Below are positions 37,041 through 46,501 of a stretch of DNA of 64,000 nucleotides, piece after piece; positions within the stretch are counted from its first letter, which is position 1, and every line of letters starts with the position of its first letter. The position numbers were made by a program, and so were the translations under genes. Origin of the DNA: Oceanisphaera profunda (lineage in GTDB: Bacteria; Pseudomonadota; Gammaproteobacteria; Enterobacterales; Aeromonadaceae); the NCBI RefSeq assembly GCF_002157895.1, contig NZ_CP021377.1, positions 2,604,001 to 2,668,000 on the forward strand, read 5' to 3'. The notes below the pieces were generated by a model. The model did not search any database. It was not told where the DNA came from and saw only the letters and a program-made list of their open reading frames with translations.

Positions 37041-37526
37041 CTACATTACCTCTACACTGCCCTTCATGCCAGCTTCCATATGGCCGGGGATCAGACAGGC
37101 AAAATCGACGGTACCGGCCTGATCAAACTTCCAGACCAAGCCACCTTTCTGGCCCGGCTGCAGGGTGATCATATTGGGCTCGGCGTGTTTCATATCTGGC
37201 ATCTGGCGCATCATGTCGGCATGTTCTTGCAAAGATGCCATATCACCAATGACGAGTTCATGAGCCACTTTACCGGAATTTTTAATAAACAGCCGCACGG
37301 TTTCACCGGCTTTAACCTCAATCTGTTCCGGTGAAAAACGCATATTATCGTTCATAACCACTTCTATGGTGCGACTCACGTCGGCGCCTTTACCAGGCTG
37401 ACCTACCCCTTGCATATTCTGTTGCATCGCCGCCATATCATGGCCTTGATGGTCACCGTGCTCTCCGGCAGCCATTGCCAAGCCGGGTAATAAAGACAGC
37501 ATTAATACGGATAGTGTTTTTTTCAT
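37041..37526 (-). CDS. copI: Periplasmic cupredoxin, CopI-like
   Basis: 161 residues with a signal peptide (to about residue 19, AMAAG). The N-terminal region is His/Met-rich (GEHGDHQGHDMAAMQQ). The cupredoxin fold carries type 1 copper ligands His89, Cys144, His149 and Met154 in KVAHELVIG and FACLIPGHMEAGM. Matches the CopI family of periplasmic copper-tolerance proteins found beside copA/copB. It lies between copB and the cytochrome gene on the same strand. Confidence 0.85.
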   Translation of the reverse strand: MKKTLSVLMLSLLPGLAMAAGEHGDHQGHDMAAMQQNMQGVGQPGKGADVSRTIEVVMNDNMRFSPEQIEVKAGETVRLFIKNSGKVAHELVIGDMASLQEHADMMRQMPDMKHAEPNMITLQPGQKGGLVWKFDQAGTVDFACLIPGHMEAGMKGSVEVM

Positions 37527-37579
37527 GAGTGTTTCCTTGAGTGTACTTGTTTCGCGTATTTGTTGAATATCATCACGGT

Positions 37580-38635
37580 TTAAAACCAGAACTTAACCCC
37601 AGCTAACCAGCGAGTTTCCTGGGTCGCTTCGTCTTCTATTCGCCGTAGATCGGCACTATTTCCCAGCGCGGTTGCCCATTCCCAGCCTAGATAGGGGGCA
37701 AACTGGCGATCGATTTCATAGCGCAGTCGAGCACCGGCTACTAGCTCAGATAAACCTTGGCCTTGGCCGCGTTCGGCATCATCCTTGCCGTAAGCGGTCA
37801 ACTCCACACTGGGTTGCAATACCAGTCGCTGGGTTAATAAGAGTTCATATTCCGCTTCTACGGCTAACGCCGTTTGTCCATTGTCGCCCAAATAGGTTGT
37901 GGCATCGAGTTCAAACCAATAAGGGGCTAAGCCCGCCACACCTAAGGCTAACCAGCCCTGATCCGGCCCGTGACCCGTGTCATAACGCACACCCAATTCA
38001 CTGTTCCAAAACGTGCTCAGTGCATGGCTCCATAACAGCTCGGTGCTGGCTTCTGCCAGCTTGCCTTGCTCTATGTCGCCTTCTGCTTTTAGTACGGCTC
38101 GGTTGTAATCACGACCAATCCAAGCACGAGTGTCAAAGGCTAAGGCATGGCCTGCACCGTTATCTACCCGCTCTAATTTATCGACTAGCACCCCGTAGAA
38201 AGTATGCTCGTCAGCCAGTCTTAACTGACGAGGACCGGGCAACGCATAGGGACCGTCTTCTAAAGTAAAACCACCGGAATAGGCATCGGGATCTCTGGCG
38301 TCGGCGGGCGCAGAGCCCCCCTGCATCTGCATGCTACCGTGATCCATACCCTGCATCTGGCTATGATCCATGTCTTTCATTTGACTGTGGTCCATGTCCT
38401 TCATTTGACTGTGGTCCATGTCCTTCATTTGACTATGGTCCATGTCTTTCATTTGACTGTGGTCCATGTCTTTCATTTGACTATGGTCCATGTCCTTCAT
38501 TTGACGGTGGTCCATGTCTTTCATCTGACTGTTTGCCGATGCTGAGCCGTGCCCAGCATGAGCGTCTTGAGCCAATGCAGCGCCAGCTGGTAACACCGTT
38601 AAGGCCAGTAATATGCTGTTCAATCCGGATTTCAT
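37580..38635 (-). CDS. copB: Copper resistance protein CopB (outer membrane)
   Basis: 351 residues from ATG 38635 (AAGGA site); a possible ATG at 38665 would overlap the copA stop as ATGA. A signal peptide (to about 23) is followed by seven tandem QMKDMDH(S/R) octapeptides, a Met/Asp/His copper-binding stretch, then a beta-barrel domain (RLADEHTFYGVLVDKLERV, YELLLTQRLVLQPSVEL, and a terminal Phe in AGVKFWF). Typical PcoB/CopB outer-membrane barrel that binds or exports copper with CopA. Confidence 0.92.
   Translation of the reverse strand: MKSGLNSILLALTVLPAGAALAQDAHAGHGSASANSQMKDMDHRQMKDMDHSQMKDMDHSQMKDMDHSQMKDMDHSQMKDMDHSQMKDMDHSQMQGMDHGSMQMQGGSAPADARDPDAYSGGFTLEDGPYALPGPRQLRLADEHTFYGVLVDKLERVDNGAGHALAFDTRAWIGRDYNRAVLKAEGDIEQGKLAEASTELLWSHALSTFWNSELGVRYDTGHGPDQGWLALGVAGLAPYWFELDATTYLGDNGQTALAVEAEYELLLTQRLVLQPSVELTAYGKDDAERGQGQGLSELVAGARLRYEIDRQFAPYLGWEWATALGNSADLRRIEDEATQETRWLAGVKFWF
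38367..38534 (-). repeat. 24-base tandem repeat in copB
   Basis: Seven consecutive 24-base units encode QMKDMDHS/R. They differ from one another at only a few positions, mostly silent (C/T in TTCAT and GTC/GTT), implying recent copy-number change by slippage. Confidence 0.9.
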
Positions 38636-38661
38636 GGTCGTTTTCCTTCCGTTGATCCCGC

Positions 38662-40593
38662 TCATGACACCACCACTTCGCGGAACATACCCGCGTCCAT
38701 ATGGAACATGAGGTGACAGTGCCAAGCCCAGCGTCCAAGCGCGTCTGCAGTGACCAAAAAGCTAATCCGTTGTGCCGGTTGCACTTGTATGGTGTGGCGA
38801 CGTACTTGAAAACTCCCGTCCGGATTTTCCAGTTCGCTCCACATGCCGTGCAGATGCATGGGGTGAGTCATCATGGTGTCGTTGTGCAGAATGATCCGCA
38901 CTCGTTCGCCATAGTTAAAGTGCACGGGTGTAGAGCTACCAAATTCAACGCCATCGAACGACCAGGTATAGCGCTCCATATTACCGGTTAGGTGTAGTTC
39001 TATTTCCCGCTCCGCCGGTCTTGGATCCATAGGGCCGCCTGGGGTACGCAAGTCGGCCAAGGTCAGTACTCGACGGCCGTTGTTGCGTAAGCCAATGCCG
39101 GGATCGTCCAAGTTGGTGCGCGGCGTATCGACCCGCATATCCACGCTAGGACCATACTCACTACGAGCATGATTCACCTCGCTGCTCGCCTTACTTAATC
39201 CCCCAGCCATAGCGCCGTGGTCCATACCAGCCATGCTACCGTGATCCATACCAGTCATAGCGCCGTGGTCCATGCCAGCCATGCCACCGTGATCCATACC
39301 AGCCATAGCGCCGTGGTCCATGCCAGCCATGCTACCGTGATCCATACCAGTCATAGCGCCGTGGTCCATGCCAGCCATGCCAGCCATGCCAGCCATGCCA
39401 GCCATGCCACCGTGATCCATACCAGCCATAGCGCCGTGATCCATGCCGCCCATATCACCCATCATATCGGCCATGGTTAGCCACTCAGCAGGGTCCAGCT
39501 CTGGCACGGCAGCACTCAGTCCTGCTCGAGTACCTAAAGTACCGCGGGCATAACCGGTTCTGTCCATCGCTTGGGCAAACAGGGTATAAGCCTCGGCTTG
39601 GGGCTCCACCAGCACATCATAAGTTTCGCCAGGGCCAAACCGGAATTCGTCCACGGTCACTGGCTCTACATTCAGACCGTCGGCTTGAACCACCGTCATT
39701 TTAAGGCCAGGGATCCGCACATCATAAAAGCTATTGCCAGCGCCATTAATAAAGCGCAACCGCACTCGTTCACCTTGTTTGAACAGGGCCGTCCAGTTGC
39801 CCGCAGGAGCGGTGCCGTTCATGAGATAGGTCAGCGTCTCCGAGGACAAATCTGCCAAGTCGGTGGGGCTCATGCGCATTTCGTTCCACATCTGCCGTTT
39901 GTTTAGTGCTGAGGTTAAGCCATCACTGGACACATCACGAAAGAAGTCGAAGACCGTAGGTTGATTGAAGTTGTAGAGGTCGCCCTGATTCTTGAGCTTA
40001 CCTAATACTCGCATCGGATTTTCATCGGTCCAGTCTGAGAGCAACACCAGATGTTCGCGGTCGGCTTTAATGCTATCGCCTTCCGCGGGGTCGATGATTA
40101 AGCCTCCGTACATACCGGTGAGTTCTTGCATGCCCGAATGAGAGTGATACCAATAGGTGCCGCTTTGCTCCAACTTGTACTTATAAGTAAAGGTTTCACC
40201 GGGGGCGATACCCGCAAAACTAATGCCCGGCACGCCGTCCATCTGATAAGGCAAAATAATACCGTGCCAGTGAATGGAGGTCGGCTCTTTCAGCCGATTG
40301 GTCACCCTAATGGTCACCTCATCTCCTTCACGCATGCGCAGTGTTGGGCCAGGAATGGAGCCGTTAATGGTGGTGGCCATGCGTGTTTTGCCAGTAAAAT
40401 TAACGGGCGTTTCATCGATAATCAGGTCGAACTCGTTGCCGGTCAGCACGGGTACATCGCCGGTGACTGTGCCCAGACTGGCAGCCTGCGCGGGTCTTAA
40501 CATGGGCGCCATGCCCAATACCACGCCACCTGCAGCGAGTCCTTGTACAAATCTACGTCGGGGTAGATTGAGACTGTTCTCGATTACTTTCAT
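38662..40593 (-). CDS. copA: Copper resistance multicopper oxidase CopA
   Basis: 643 residues from ATG 40593 (GAGGAG site). A twin-arginine signal ([13 protein letters not shown]) predicts export in folded form. Copper sites are [24 protein letters not shown] and [12 protein letters not shown], giving the type 1 and trinuclear centres. The middle holds a Met-rich block of about 13 MDHG(A/S/G)M(A/T)G repeats, longer than needed for the oxidase core and probably copper-binding. Oxidises Cu(I) in the periplasm. First gene of the minus-strand cop operon and divergent from the response regulator. Confidence 0.95.
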   Translation of the reverse strand: MKVIENSLNLPRRRFVQGLAAGGVVLGMAPMLRPAQAASLGTVTGDVPVLTGNEFDLIIDETPVNFTGKTRMATTINGSIPGPTLRMREGDEVTIRVTNRLKEPTSIHWHGIILPYQMDGVPGISFAGIAPGETFTYKYKLEQSGTYWYHSHSGMQELTGMYGGLIIDPAEGDSIKADREHLVLLSDWTDENPMRVLGKLKNQGDLYNFNQPTVFDFFRDVSSDGLTSALNKRQMWNEMRMSPTDLADLSSETLTYLMNGTAPAGNWTALFKQGERVRLRFINGAGNSFYDVRIPGLKMTVVQADGLNVEPVTVDEFRFGPGETYDVLVEPQAEAYTLFAQAMDRTGYARGTLGTRAGLSAAVPELDPAEWLTMADMMGDMGGMDHGAMAGMDHGGMAGMAGMAGMAGMDHGAMTGMDHGSMAGMDHGAMAGMDHGGMAGMDHGAMTGMDHGSMAGMDHGAMAGGLSKASSEVNHARSEYGPSVDMRVDTPRTNLDDPGIGLRNNGRRVLTLADLRTPGGPMDPRPAEREIELHLTGNMERYTWSFDGVEFGSSTPVHFNYGERVRIILHNDTMMTHPMHLHGMWSELENPDGSFQVRRHTIQVQPAQRISFLVTADALGRWAWHCHLMFHMDAGMFREVVVS

Positions 40594-40686
40594 CGCAACT
40601 CCTCTCCTGTTGGCATTTTGCTCATTAGGAATGTTTGTTATAAGAAGAGAATAGAAAGGTAACCCTGTCGTCAACATGACCGTCAG

Positions 40687-40702
40687 ATTACAAAATTGTC
40701 AT
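40687..40702. promoter_or_regulatory. Putative CopR/CusR operator (cop box)
   Basis: ATTACAAAATTGTCAT is an imperfect dyad (TTACAA / TTGTCAT) of the type bound by CusR/CopR/PcoR family regulators. It lies midway between the divergent copA and copR starts and so could control both. Assigned from sequence likeness and position only. Confidence 0.6.
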
Positions 40703-40814
40703 GTTGCGGTCATGTGACTGGCAGCAAGCAGCCCTCATCCTATAAACATAACGCTGGCAGCAGCCGGCCTTGGTCGCCATCATGGTTCATCAAGGACAGT
40801 ACAAAGAGATAAAA

Positions 40815-41492
40815 ATGAAAATTCTGATCATCGAAGATGAGCAAAAAACAGGGGATTATCTGCAAAAAGGACTCAACGAAGCAGGGTTTGTGGTGGATCT
40901 TGCCCGCAACGGTTTAGATGGCCTGCATTTAGCGGTCACTGAGCCTTATGATTTGATCATTCTCGATGTGATGCTGCCAGATCTGAATGGCTGGCGAATT
41001 GTTGAAGCGCTGCGCGATCAAGGGCGACACATGCCACTGTTATTTTTAACTGCCAAAGACAGCGTAGAAGACCGAGTACGGGGATTGGAGCTGGGGGCCG
41101 ACGATTACCTCGTTAAGCCCTTTGCCTTTGCTGAATTGCTGGCCAGAGTACGAACCTTACTGCGCCGAGGTAGCCCCCAAGCACCCAGTAATCAACTGGA
41201 AGTGGCCGATCTCACGCTCAACCTGCCACGTCGCCACGCAGTGCGCGCCGGAGAGCACATTCACTTAACCAATAAAGAGTTTGCACTGTTGGAGTTGTTG
41301 GTGCGCCGCCAAGGAGAGGTGCTACCGCGCTCGCTGATTGCCTCTCTGGTATGGGATATGAACTTCGACAGTGATACCAATGTTATCGACGTGGCGATTC
41401 GCCGCTTGCGCGCCAAAATAGATGATGGCTTCAGTCTTAAACTCATCCAAACCATCAGAGGCATGGGCTACACCATAGATATTACCCGTTAA
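40815..41492 (+). CDS. copR: Copper response regulator, CusR/CopR family (OmpR type)
   Basis: 225 residues from ATG 40815; an in-frame ATG at 40770 is less likely because 40815 has an AAAGAGAT site and gives the normal MKILIIEDE start. The receiver has acidic pocket Glu/Asp at 7-8, phospho-acceptor Asp51 in [11 protein letters not shown] and Lys in LVKPF. The winged-helix domain ends with RGMGYTID. Expected partner of the sensor kinase at 35083 and activator of copA-copB-copI. Divergent from copA across a cop-box-like dyad. Confidence 0.92.
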   Translation: MKILIIEDEQKTGDYLQKGLNEAGFVVDLARNGLDGLHLAVTEPYDLIILDVMLPDLNGWRIVEALRDQGRHMPLLFLTAKDSVEDRVRGLELGADDYLVKPFAFAELLARVRTLLRRGSPQAPSNQLEVADLTLNLPRRHAVRAGEHIHLTNKEFALLELLVRRQGEVLPRSLIASLVWDMNFDSDTNVIDVAIRRLRAKIDDGFSLKLIQTIRGMGYTIDITR

Positions 41493-41625
41493 GCGGGAGC
41501 TTACAGTCTTAGACCGGTTCATGCCTGAGTGTAAACTGCATTTTACCCCGTCATACATCAGACGCCTCTTTCGTCCCTTAGCTATGTTCGGGTTCAATTG
41601 TGATTTTAATTCTGGGTTCAAAAGC

Positions 41626-41661
41626 AAAAAAAGCGCTATCTCTTGCGAGATAACGCTTTTG
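41626..41661 (-). terminator. Terminator of dusB-fis
   Basis: Stem AAAGCG(T/C)TATCTC / GAGATA(A/G)CGCTTT with loop, followed on the minus strand by a T-run, about 25 bases past the fis stop. A-rich on the other flank, so it may also stop copR transcription. Confidence 0.8.
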
Positions 41662-41686
41662 TATTCAACACGTTAACTAAAAGTTC

Positions 41687-41986
41687 TTAGTTCATGCCGT
41701 ATTTTTTGAGCTTCTTGCGCAGTGTACCGCGGTTGATGCCCATCATATTGGCAGCGCGGGTTTGGTTACCGCGAGTGTATTGCATGATCACGTCCAGCAT
41801 CGGGGCTTCGACTTCGGCGAGGACCAACTCATACAACTCAGTTACTTCCTGACCATTCAGCTGGGACAGATAATTACGCAGCGCTTGGTCTACCGAGTTG
41901 CGCAACGGGCGCTGGGTAGGCTGCTCAGAAGTTGGAGATTTAATGGTAGTAACCAGTGCATCAGAAGTCGTAGTTTGTTCGAACAT
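41687..41986 (-). CDS. fis: DNA-binding protein Fis
   Basis: Nucleoid-associated regulator of 99 residues (E. coli 98). The C-terminal half is almost identical to the E. coli protein: [23 protein letters not shown] and [16 protein letters not shown] (helix-turn-helix). Activates stable-RNA promoters and shapes chromosome topology; the tRNA-Ala promoter in this window is a plausible target type. It is co-transcribed downstream of dusB as in relatives, with a terminator right after. Confidence 0.98.
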   Translation of the reverse strand: MFEQTTTSDALVTTIKSPTSEQPTQRPLRNSVDQALRNYLSQLNGQEVTELYELVLAEVEAPMLDVIMQYTRGNQTRAANMMGINRGTLRKKLKKYGMN

Positions 41987-42011
41987 ATTTAGTCGGCTCT
42001 TCTTTTGTTCG

Positions 42012-42977
42012 TTAAGCTATATTCGCGAAATAATGCGCCAGTGAGTCGAGCTGTTGCTCGGCCTCATCAAGGGCATTGAAATCACTGCGAAAGTCACGGC
42101 CCGCATCACTATCTTTCAGGTACCAACCCACATGCTTACGGGCAATACGTACGCCTAACACTTCACCGTAAAACGCGTGCAGTGCTTCAACGTGCTCCCT
42201 AATCATGGCGCGCTCCAGGTCCTTATGCAGCGGCAAGGGTAGAGTACCTTGTTCCAGATAGTGGCGGATTTCTCTAAATATCCAAGGCCGTCCCTGTGCA
42301 GCCCGGCCAATCATGATGGCGTCGGCGCCGGTGTCATCCAAGACAAAACGCGCCTTTTGCGGGCTGTCGATGTCCCCATTAGCAATAATGGGAATAGAGA
42401 CGGCTTGTTTTATTGCTCTAATGGTATCGTATTCTGCTTCACCCTTGTACATGCAGGCACGAGTGCGGCCATGCACGGCTAGGGCCTGAATACCGCAATC
42501 TTCGGCGATACGAGCAATTTGCACGCCATTGCGGTGTTCAGGCTCCCAACCTGTACGAATTTTCAGGGTAACGGGAACAGAAACTGCGTTAACCACGGCG
42601 GTGACAATTTCTTGCACCAGCTGCGGGTATTGCAACAGGGCGGACCCTGCCATTTTTTTATTCACTTTCTTTGCTGGGCAACCCATGTTGATGTCGATGA
42701 TCTGGGCGCCTTGGTCCACATTGAACTGGGCGGCCTCAGCCATTAGCATCGGATCTGCCCCGGCAATCTGGACGGAACGAATACCGGTTTCTCCTGCATG
42801 GTCCATACGCCGTAAAGACTTCTCGGTCTGCCATACCTTAGGGTTGGAGGACATCATTTCTGATACCGCCATACCCGCACCCATGCGCAAGCACAGAGTA
42901 CGAAATGGTCTGTCGGTTACGCCAGCCATAGGAGCCACCAAAATGGGGCTAGACAGTTTGTAAGGACCAATCTGCAT
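42012..42977 (-). CDS. dusB: tRNA-dihydrouridine synthase B
   Basis: FMN enzyme reducing specific uridines in the tRNA D-loop (U17 in E. coli), 321 residues. TIM-barrel motifs: [23 protein letters not shown] with the catalytic Cys, [16 protein letters not shown], and [10 protein letters not shown]. 25 bases separate it from fis, forming the conserved dusB-fis operon. An upstream efflux operon replaces the usual prmA neighbour. Confidence 0.97.
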   Translation of the reverse strand: MQIGPYKLSSPILVAPMAGVTDRPFRTLCLRMGAGMAVSEMMSSNPKVWQTEKSLRRMDHAGETGIRSVQIAGADPMLMAEAAQFNVDQGAQIIDINMGCPAKKVNKKMAGSALLQYPQLVQEIVTAVVNAVSVPVTLKIRTGWEPEHRNGVQIARIAEDCGIQALAVHGRTRACMYKGEAEYDTIRAIKQAVSIPIIANGDIDSPQKARFVLDDTGADAIMIGRAAQGRPWIFREIRHYLEQGTLPLPLHKDLERAMIREHVEALHAFYGEVLGVRIARKHVGWYLKDSDAGRDFRSDFNALDEAEQQLDSLAHYFANIA

Positions 42978-43119
42978 GAGAGAACAGCTATCTTTGCTCA
43001 GGGTCGCGTATCTTACGCATTTTTAATGAGTCTGAAAAGGTCATTAATTGAACGATTGGTAAATTTTAATAAGTCAAGATAACTGGTGTGTTTTTTATGC
43101 AATTTCATAAGTTGCTAAT

Positions 43120-44742
43120 TTAGTCATTTATAGATTCATTTGGGGCAGTTTTTTTGACGGTTTGGCTGGCTGTTGTGCTGGGCACCGCGGCTTCACTGCG
43201 CAATAACAGCAGCAAGGGCAGCGCCGACAGGCTGATCCACATCATGAGTCGAAAATCTTGCAGATAAGCCATGATGGCCGCCTGACGGCTGACTTCGGCG
43301 TTGATCATGCTCAAGCCCTGCACGGAGTCGAGTGACATGCTGCCGGACTCCACCAATTGGCGCAGCGGCAAATTAAAATGCGTAATGTAGTTGGCATAGG
43401 CCGCATGGTTGATTTGGCTACGCTGGGCTAGATAAGTGAACACCACCGAAATACCTATGCTGCTGCCGATGTTACGCATCAAGCTAAACAGCGCCGTGCC
43501 CTCGTTACGATACTTAGGGTTTAGCGTGGCAAAGGTAATGGTGGACAGCGGCACGAAGATAAATCCCAAACCTAGGCCTTGCACAATGCCGGTGCGGATC
43601 ACATCCACGCCCACAATATCCGCATTAAACTGCGCCATTTCCCATAACGAAAAGCTGGTTAATACCAAGCCGATAAATATCTGCAACCGCACATCGAGTC
43701 GGTTCGCCAGCTTGCCGACCGTAACCATGGCAATCATGGTGCCAATGCCCCGCGGTGCCAGTAATAAGCCCACGTCGATCACTGGATAGCCGAGCAAATT
43801 CTGTAAGAAGGGCGGCAGTAGCGCCATGGTGGCCAGCAAGATAATGCCGATGATAAAGATGAACACTAGCCCCAGTGTAAAGTTGCGGTCTTTAAACAGC
43901 GCCGGCTCAATAAAAGGCGCCTTGTGAGTTGAGATGTGCACAATAAACACATAAAAGCCGAGTGCCGCTAAAAGAGCTTCAATGATCACTTCTTTGCTGG
44001 CAAACCAGTCCAGTGATTGGCCGCGATCCAGTAACATCTGTAAGGCGCCTATGCCGAGAGCCAGCATGCCAAAGCCGAATAGATCAAAGTGGCGGTTTTT
44101 ATCAAGCTCTGTTTCTTGGACAAACTTGGCGATACCAGCCCAAGCTAATAAGCCAAAGGGCAGGTTGATGTAAAACACCCAGCGCCAGCTGTAATACTCG
44201 GTTAGCCAACCGCCTAAGGTAGGTCCTAAAATCGGGCCGACCATAACGCCAAGGCCCCACATGGCCATGGCCGAGCCGTGTTGTTCTTTAGGGTAACTGT
44301 CGAGCAAGATGGCTTGAGAGAGCGGCACTAAACTGGCGCCAAATATGCCCTGTAGTAGTCGAAACAACACAATTTGTTCGAGGCTTTGCGCGGCACCGCA
44401 CAGCATGGAGGCGACGGTAAAGCCCACCACCGACCATAAAAATAACCGTTTGCGGCCAATGCGCGCACTGATGATGCCGGTGAGCGGCATAAAAATCGCC
44501 GCCGCGACGATATAAGAGGTGAGCACCCAAGAGATTTGGTCTTGGGTGGCACTCATGGCACCTTGCATATGTGGCAGCGCCACGTTAGCGATGGTGGTGT
44601 CCAGTGCTTGCATAATGGTGGCCAGCATCACAGATACCGTGATCATGGCCCTGTTTGCTACGGGCTTAGCTGATGCGGTCTTAGCGTCTTGGCTACCTGA
44701 AGCAGGAAGTGCAGCAGACGGTTCGCTGGAAGAGGCACTCAT
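43120..44742 (-). CDS. emrB: EmrB-like multidrug efflux MFS transporter (DHA2)
   Basis: 540 residues with 14 predicted membrane helices. Family motifs are LDTTIANVALPHMQGAM (helix 1), ARIGRKRLF, RLLQGIFGASLVPLSQA and GPILGPTLGGWL (motif C, proton antiporters). Begins two bases after the emrA stop. Acts with the periplasmic adaptor EmrA and an outer-membrane TolC encoded elsewhere. Substrates cannot be read from sequence. Confidence 0.9.
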   Translation of the reverse strand: MSASSSEPSAALPASGSQDAKTASAKPVANRAMITVSVMLATIMQALDTTIANVALPHMQGAMSATQDQISWVLTSYIVAAAIFMPLTGIISARIGRKRLFLWSVVGFTVASMLCGAAQSLEQIVLFRLLQGIFGASLVPLSQAILLDSYPKEQHGSAMAMWGLGVMVGPILGPTLGGWLTEYYSWRWVFYINLPFGLLAWAGIAKFVQETELDKNRHFDLFGFGMLALGIGALQMLLDRGQSLDWFASKEVIIEALLAALGFYVFIVHISTHKAPFIEPALFKDRNFTLGLVFIFIIGIILLATMALLPPFLQNLLGYPVIDVGLLLAPRGIGTMIAMVTVGKLANRLDVRLQIFIGLVLTSFSLWEMAQFNADIVGVDVIRTGIVQGLGLGFIFVPLSTITFATLNPKYRNEGTALFSLMRNIGSSIGISVVFTYLAQRSQINHAAYANYITHFNLPLRQLVESGSMSLDSVQGLSMINAEVSRQAAIMAYLQDFRLMMWISLSALPLLLLLRSEAAVPSTTASQTVKKTAPNESIND

Positions 44743-44743
44743 C

Positions 44744-45916
44744 TTAACGCGACCAATTATTTAAACGGCTTTGTTGCTCAGTATCCACTTTGACTTTAGC
44801 ACTTAAGCCCGCCCGTAAAGGCGGCGCGGCTTGCTCGTTATTACCGGTCGCGGTTTCATCTTGAGTGGGCGCTATTAAGTGAATACGCACCGGCACCCGC
44901 TGAGTGATTTTAACCCAGTTGCCGGTGGCATTTTGCGCCGGTATCACCGAAAACTCGGCACCGGTACCTGGGCTTAAGCTGTCGACGGTACCCTGCCATT
45001 TATAATCTGGATAGGCATCCACGCTAATGGTCACCGGCTGGCCGGGGCGCATATGGGTGATGTCGGTTTCACTAAAATTCGCTTCCACCCAAGGGGAGTC
45101 GGTGGCTATCAGCATCATGGCCAAATTGCCCGCGTGTAGATACTGGCCCGCCTTGGGGACATTGCTGACCACACCCGCGACGGCGGCGCGTACTTCCACT
45201 CTCTCCAGATTTAACTGGGCACGTTCCAGCTCGGCTTGGGCGCTTCTATATAAAGGATGCTGTTTAATGGGCAGCTCAGGGCCGCCGGCTAAGTTGGCAC
45301 GAATACGTGCTATGTCTTGCTTAAGGGCGGCAATTTTTAGCGCCGCTAATTGGGTGTTTTGCCGGGCATCGTCGAGCATGGCCGCTGAAGTGTAATTTTT
45401 AATACTTAGGTTAGCTTGGCGATTTTCTTGTTTTTTTGCGTAGCTCAGCTGCGAACTCGCCACATCCAATTCCGCTTGTTTCTCCGCAAAACTGGCTTTA
45501 AGGGCGTTAAGATCCGTGACCACTTGTGCCAATTTTGCCTCGGCTTCTGCCTGCGCGACCCTGAAATCGGCGCTGTCTAAGCTAAATAGCAGTTGGTTTG
45601 CATCCACCCGCTGGTTTTCTTGTACCGCCACCTTTGCCACCAAGCCGGATACTTGGGTGCTGATCGGCACCTTGTCGGCTTTAACATAAGCGTTGTCGGT
45701 TTCCACATAACGGCCGCCGAGCAAATAAAAAGTGAGGCCTATGATGGCGGCGAGCAGTGGCACTAATACCAGTAACACCAAGCGAATGCGGCCCTGCGCC
45801 GGCGACATGGCTGGCGCAGAGGCTGCTTGCTGGCTGCTGGCGTCAGTTTGAAGAGTGGCGTCAGCCTGATGAGCGCTAGAGTCCGTATCAGCGGCGGGAT
45901 GGTTAGCTTTGTTCAT
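44744..45916 (-). CDS. emrA: EmrA-like membrane fusion protein
   Basis: 390 residues: a cytoplasmic Ala/Gln-rich head, one membrane helix (about 48-68), then biotinyl-lipoyl-like halves (GRYVETDNAYVKADKVPIS and VAGVVSNVPKAGQYLHAGN) flanking a coiled-coil hairpin (about 125-215). The C-terminal beta-barrel contains SVDAYPDYKWQGTVDSLSPGTG. HlyD/EmrA family adaptor for the adjacent EmrB. Its start overlaps the marR end by 14 bases, indicating coupling. Confidence 0.9.
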   Translation of the reverse strand: MNKANHPAADTDSSAHQADATLQTDASSQQAASAPAMSPAQGRIRLVLLVLVPLLAAIIGLTFYLLGGRYVETDNAYVKADKVPISTQVSGLVAKVAVQENQRVDANQLLFSLDSADFRVAQAEAEAKLAQVVTDLNALKASFAEKQAELDVASSQLSYAKKQENRQANLSIKNYTSAAMLDDARQNTQLAALKIAALKQDIARIRANLAGGPELPIKQHPLYRSAQAELERAQLNLERVEVRAAVAGVVSNVPKAGQYLHAGNLAMMLIATDSPWVEANFSETDITHMRPGQPVTISVDAYPDYKWQGTVDSLSPGTGAEFSVIPAQNATGNWVKITQRVPVRIHLIAPTQDETATGNNEQAAPPLRAGLSAKVKVDTEQQSRLNNWSR

Positions 45917-46361
45917 GAGAGGCCTCTGGGAAGCAAGATGAAGATAAATTATCGCGTACTTGGCGCAAACTGGCGGTGAGCTGCTCGGCTTGTTGCTCGC
46001 TTAAACCTGCCAATGCCTGTTGTTTAATGCGCTCGGCACTGTCGCTAATGGCGGCCAGCTGAGGTGTGGCAGCGGGCGTTAAATACCATTGATAGGCACG
46101 CTTATCACGGGCATCGGGTTGGCGCTCAATTAAGCCCAGTGTGGTTAGCGTCTCAAGTTGGCGAGTCAGGGTAATGGGTTGTATTTCTAGCAGCTCGGCC
46201 AGCTCTACTTGGCGCAGACCTTGATGGCGAGATAAATACACTAAGACACGGCTTTGGGCCAAGGTGAGCTGATTGGTATCCAGATGCTGACTATATGCAC
46301 GACGCATTAAGCGTGAGATATCGGCCAGCAAGAAACCTAAGCTATCGGCAGGAATGCTCAT
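45903..46361 (-). CDS. MarR-family regulator of the emrAB operon
   Basis: 152 residues from ATG 46361 (GAGGTGC site). Winged helix-turn-helix: LTLAQSRVLVYLSRHQGLRQVELAELLEIQPITLTRQLETL and the wing RQPDARDKRAYQWYLT. MarR-type genes in front of emrAB usually repress the operon and respond to the pumped compounds. An inverted repeat just upstream of the start (46373-46397) is the likely operator. Confidence 0.88.
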   Translation of the reverse strand: MSIPADSLGFLLADISRLMRRAYSQHLDTNQLTLAQSRVLVYLSRHQGLRQVELAELLEIQPITLTRQLETLTTLGLIERQPDARDKRAYQWYLTPAATPQLAAISDSAERIKQQALAGLSEQQAEQLTASLRQVRDNLSSSCFPEASHEQS

Positions 46362-46372
46362 GAGCACCTCAA

Positions 46373-46397
46373 ATATAGTAAGCAAGGCTTAGTATAT
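46373..46397. promoter_or_regulatory. Inverted repeat, probable MarR operator
   Basis: The half-sites ATATAGTAAGC and GCTTAGTATAT (10 of 11 complementary) flank a three-base spacer 11 bases before the marR start. Position and symmetry fit autorepression; binding is not demonstrated. Confidence 0.6.
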
Positions 46398-46441
46398 TTT
46401 ATGAGGCCATAAACGTGCAAAATAAATTCGTTTTTTTGATA

Positions 46442-46468
46442 ATAAAAAAGGCTCCCGCAGGAGCCTCT
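46442..46468 (-). terminator. Terminator of prmA
   Basis: Stem AGGCTCC / GGAGCCT, loop of four, with a T-run on the minus strand about 30 bases after the prmA stop. Confidence 0.85.
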
Positions 46469-46501
46469 TAATTAGATAAGCAATATTTGTGACCAGAGAG
46501 C

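Noticed and set aside
38339-39480. Regularly spaced repeats in copB and copA considered as a CRISPR array
   Set aside because: Units are contiguous, in frame and coding, with no spacers; they encode Met/His-rich protein repeats.
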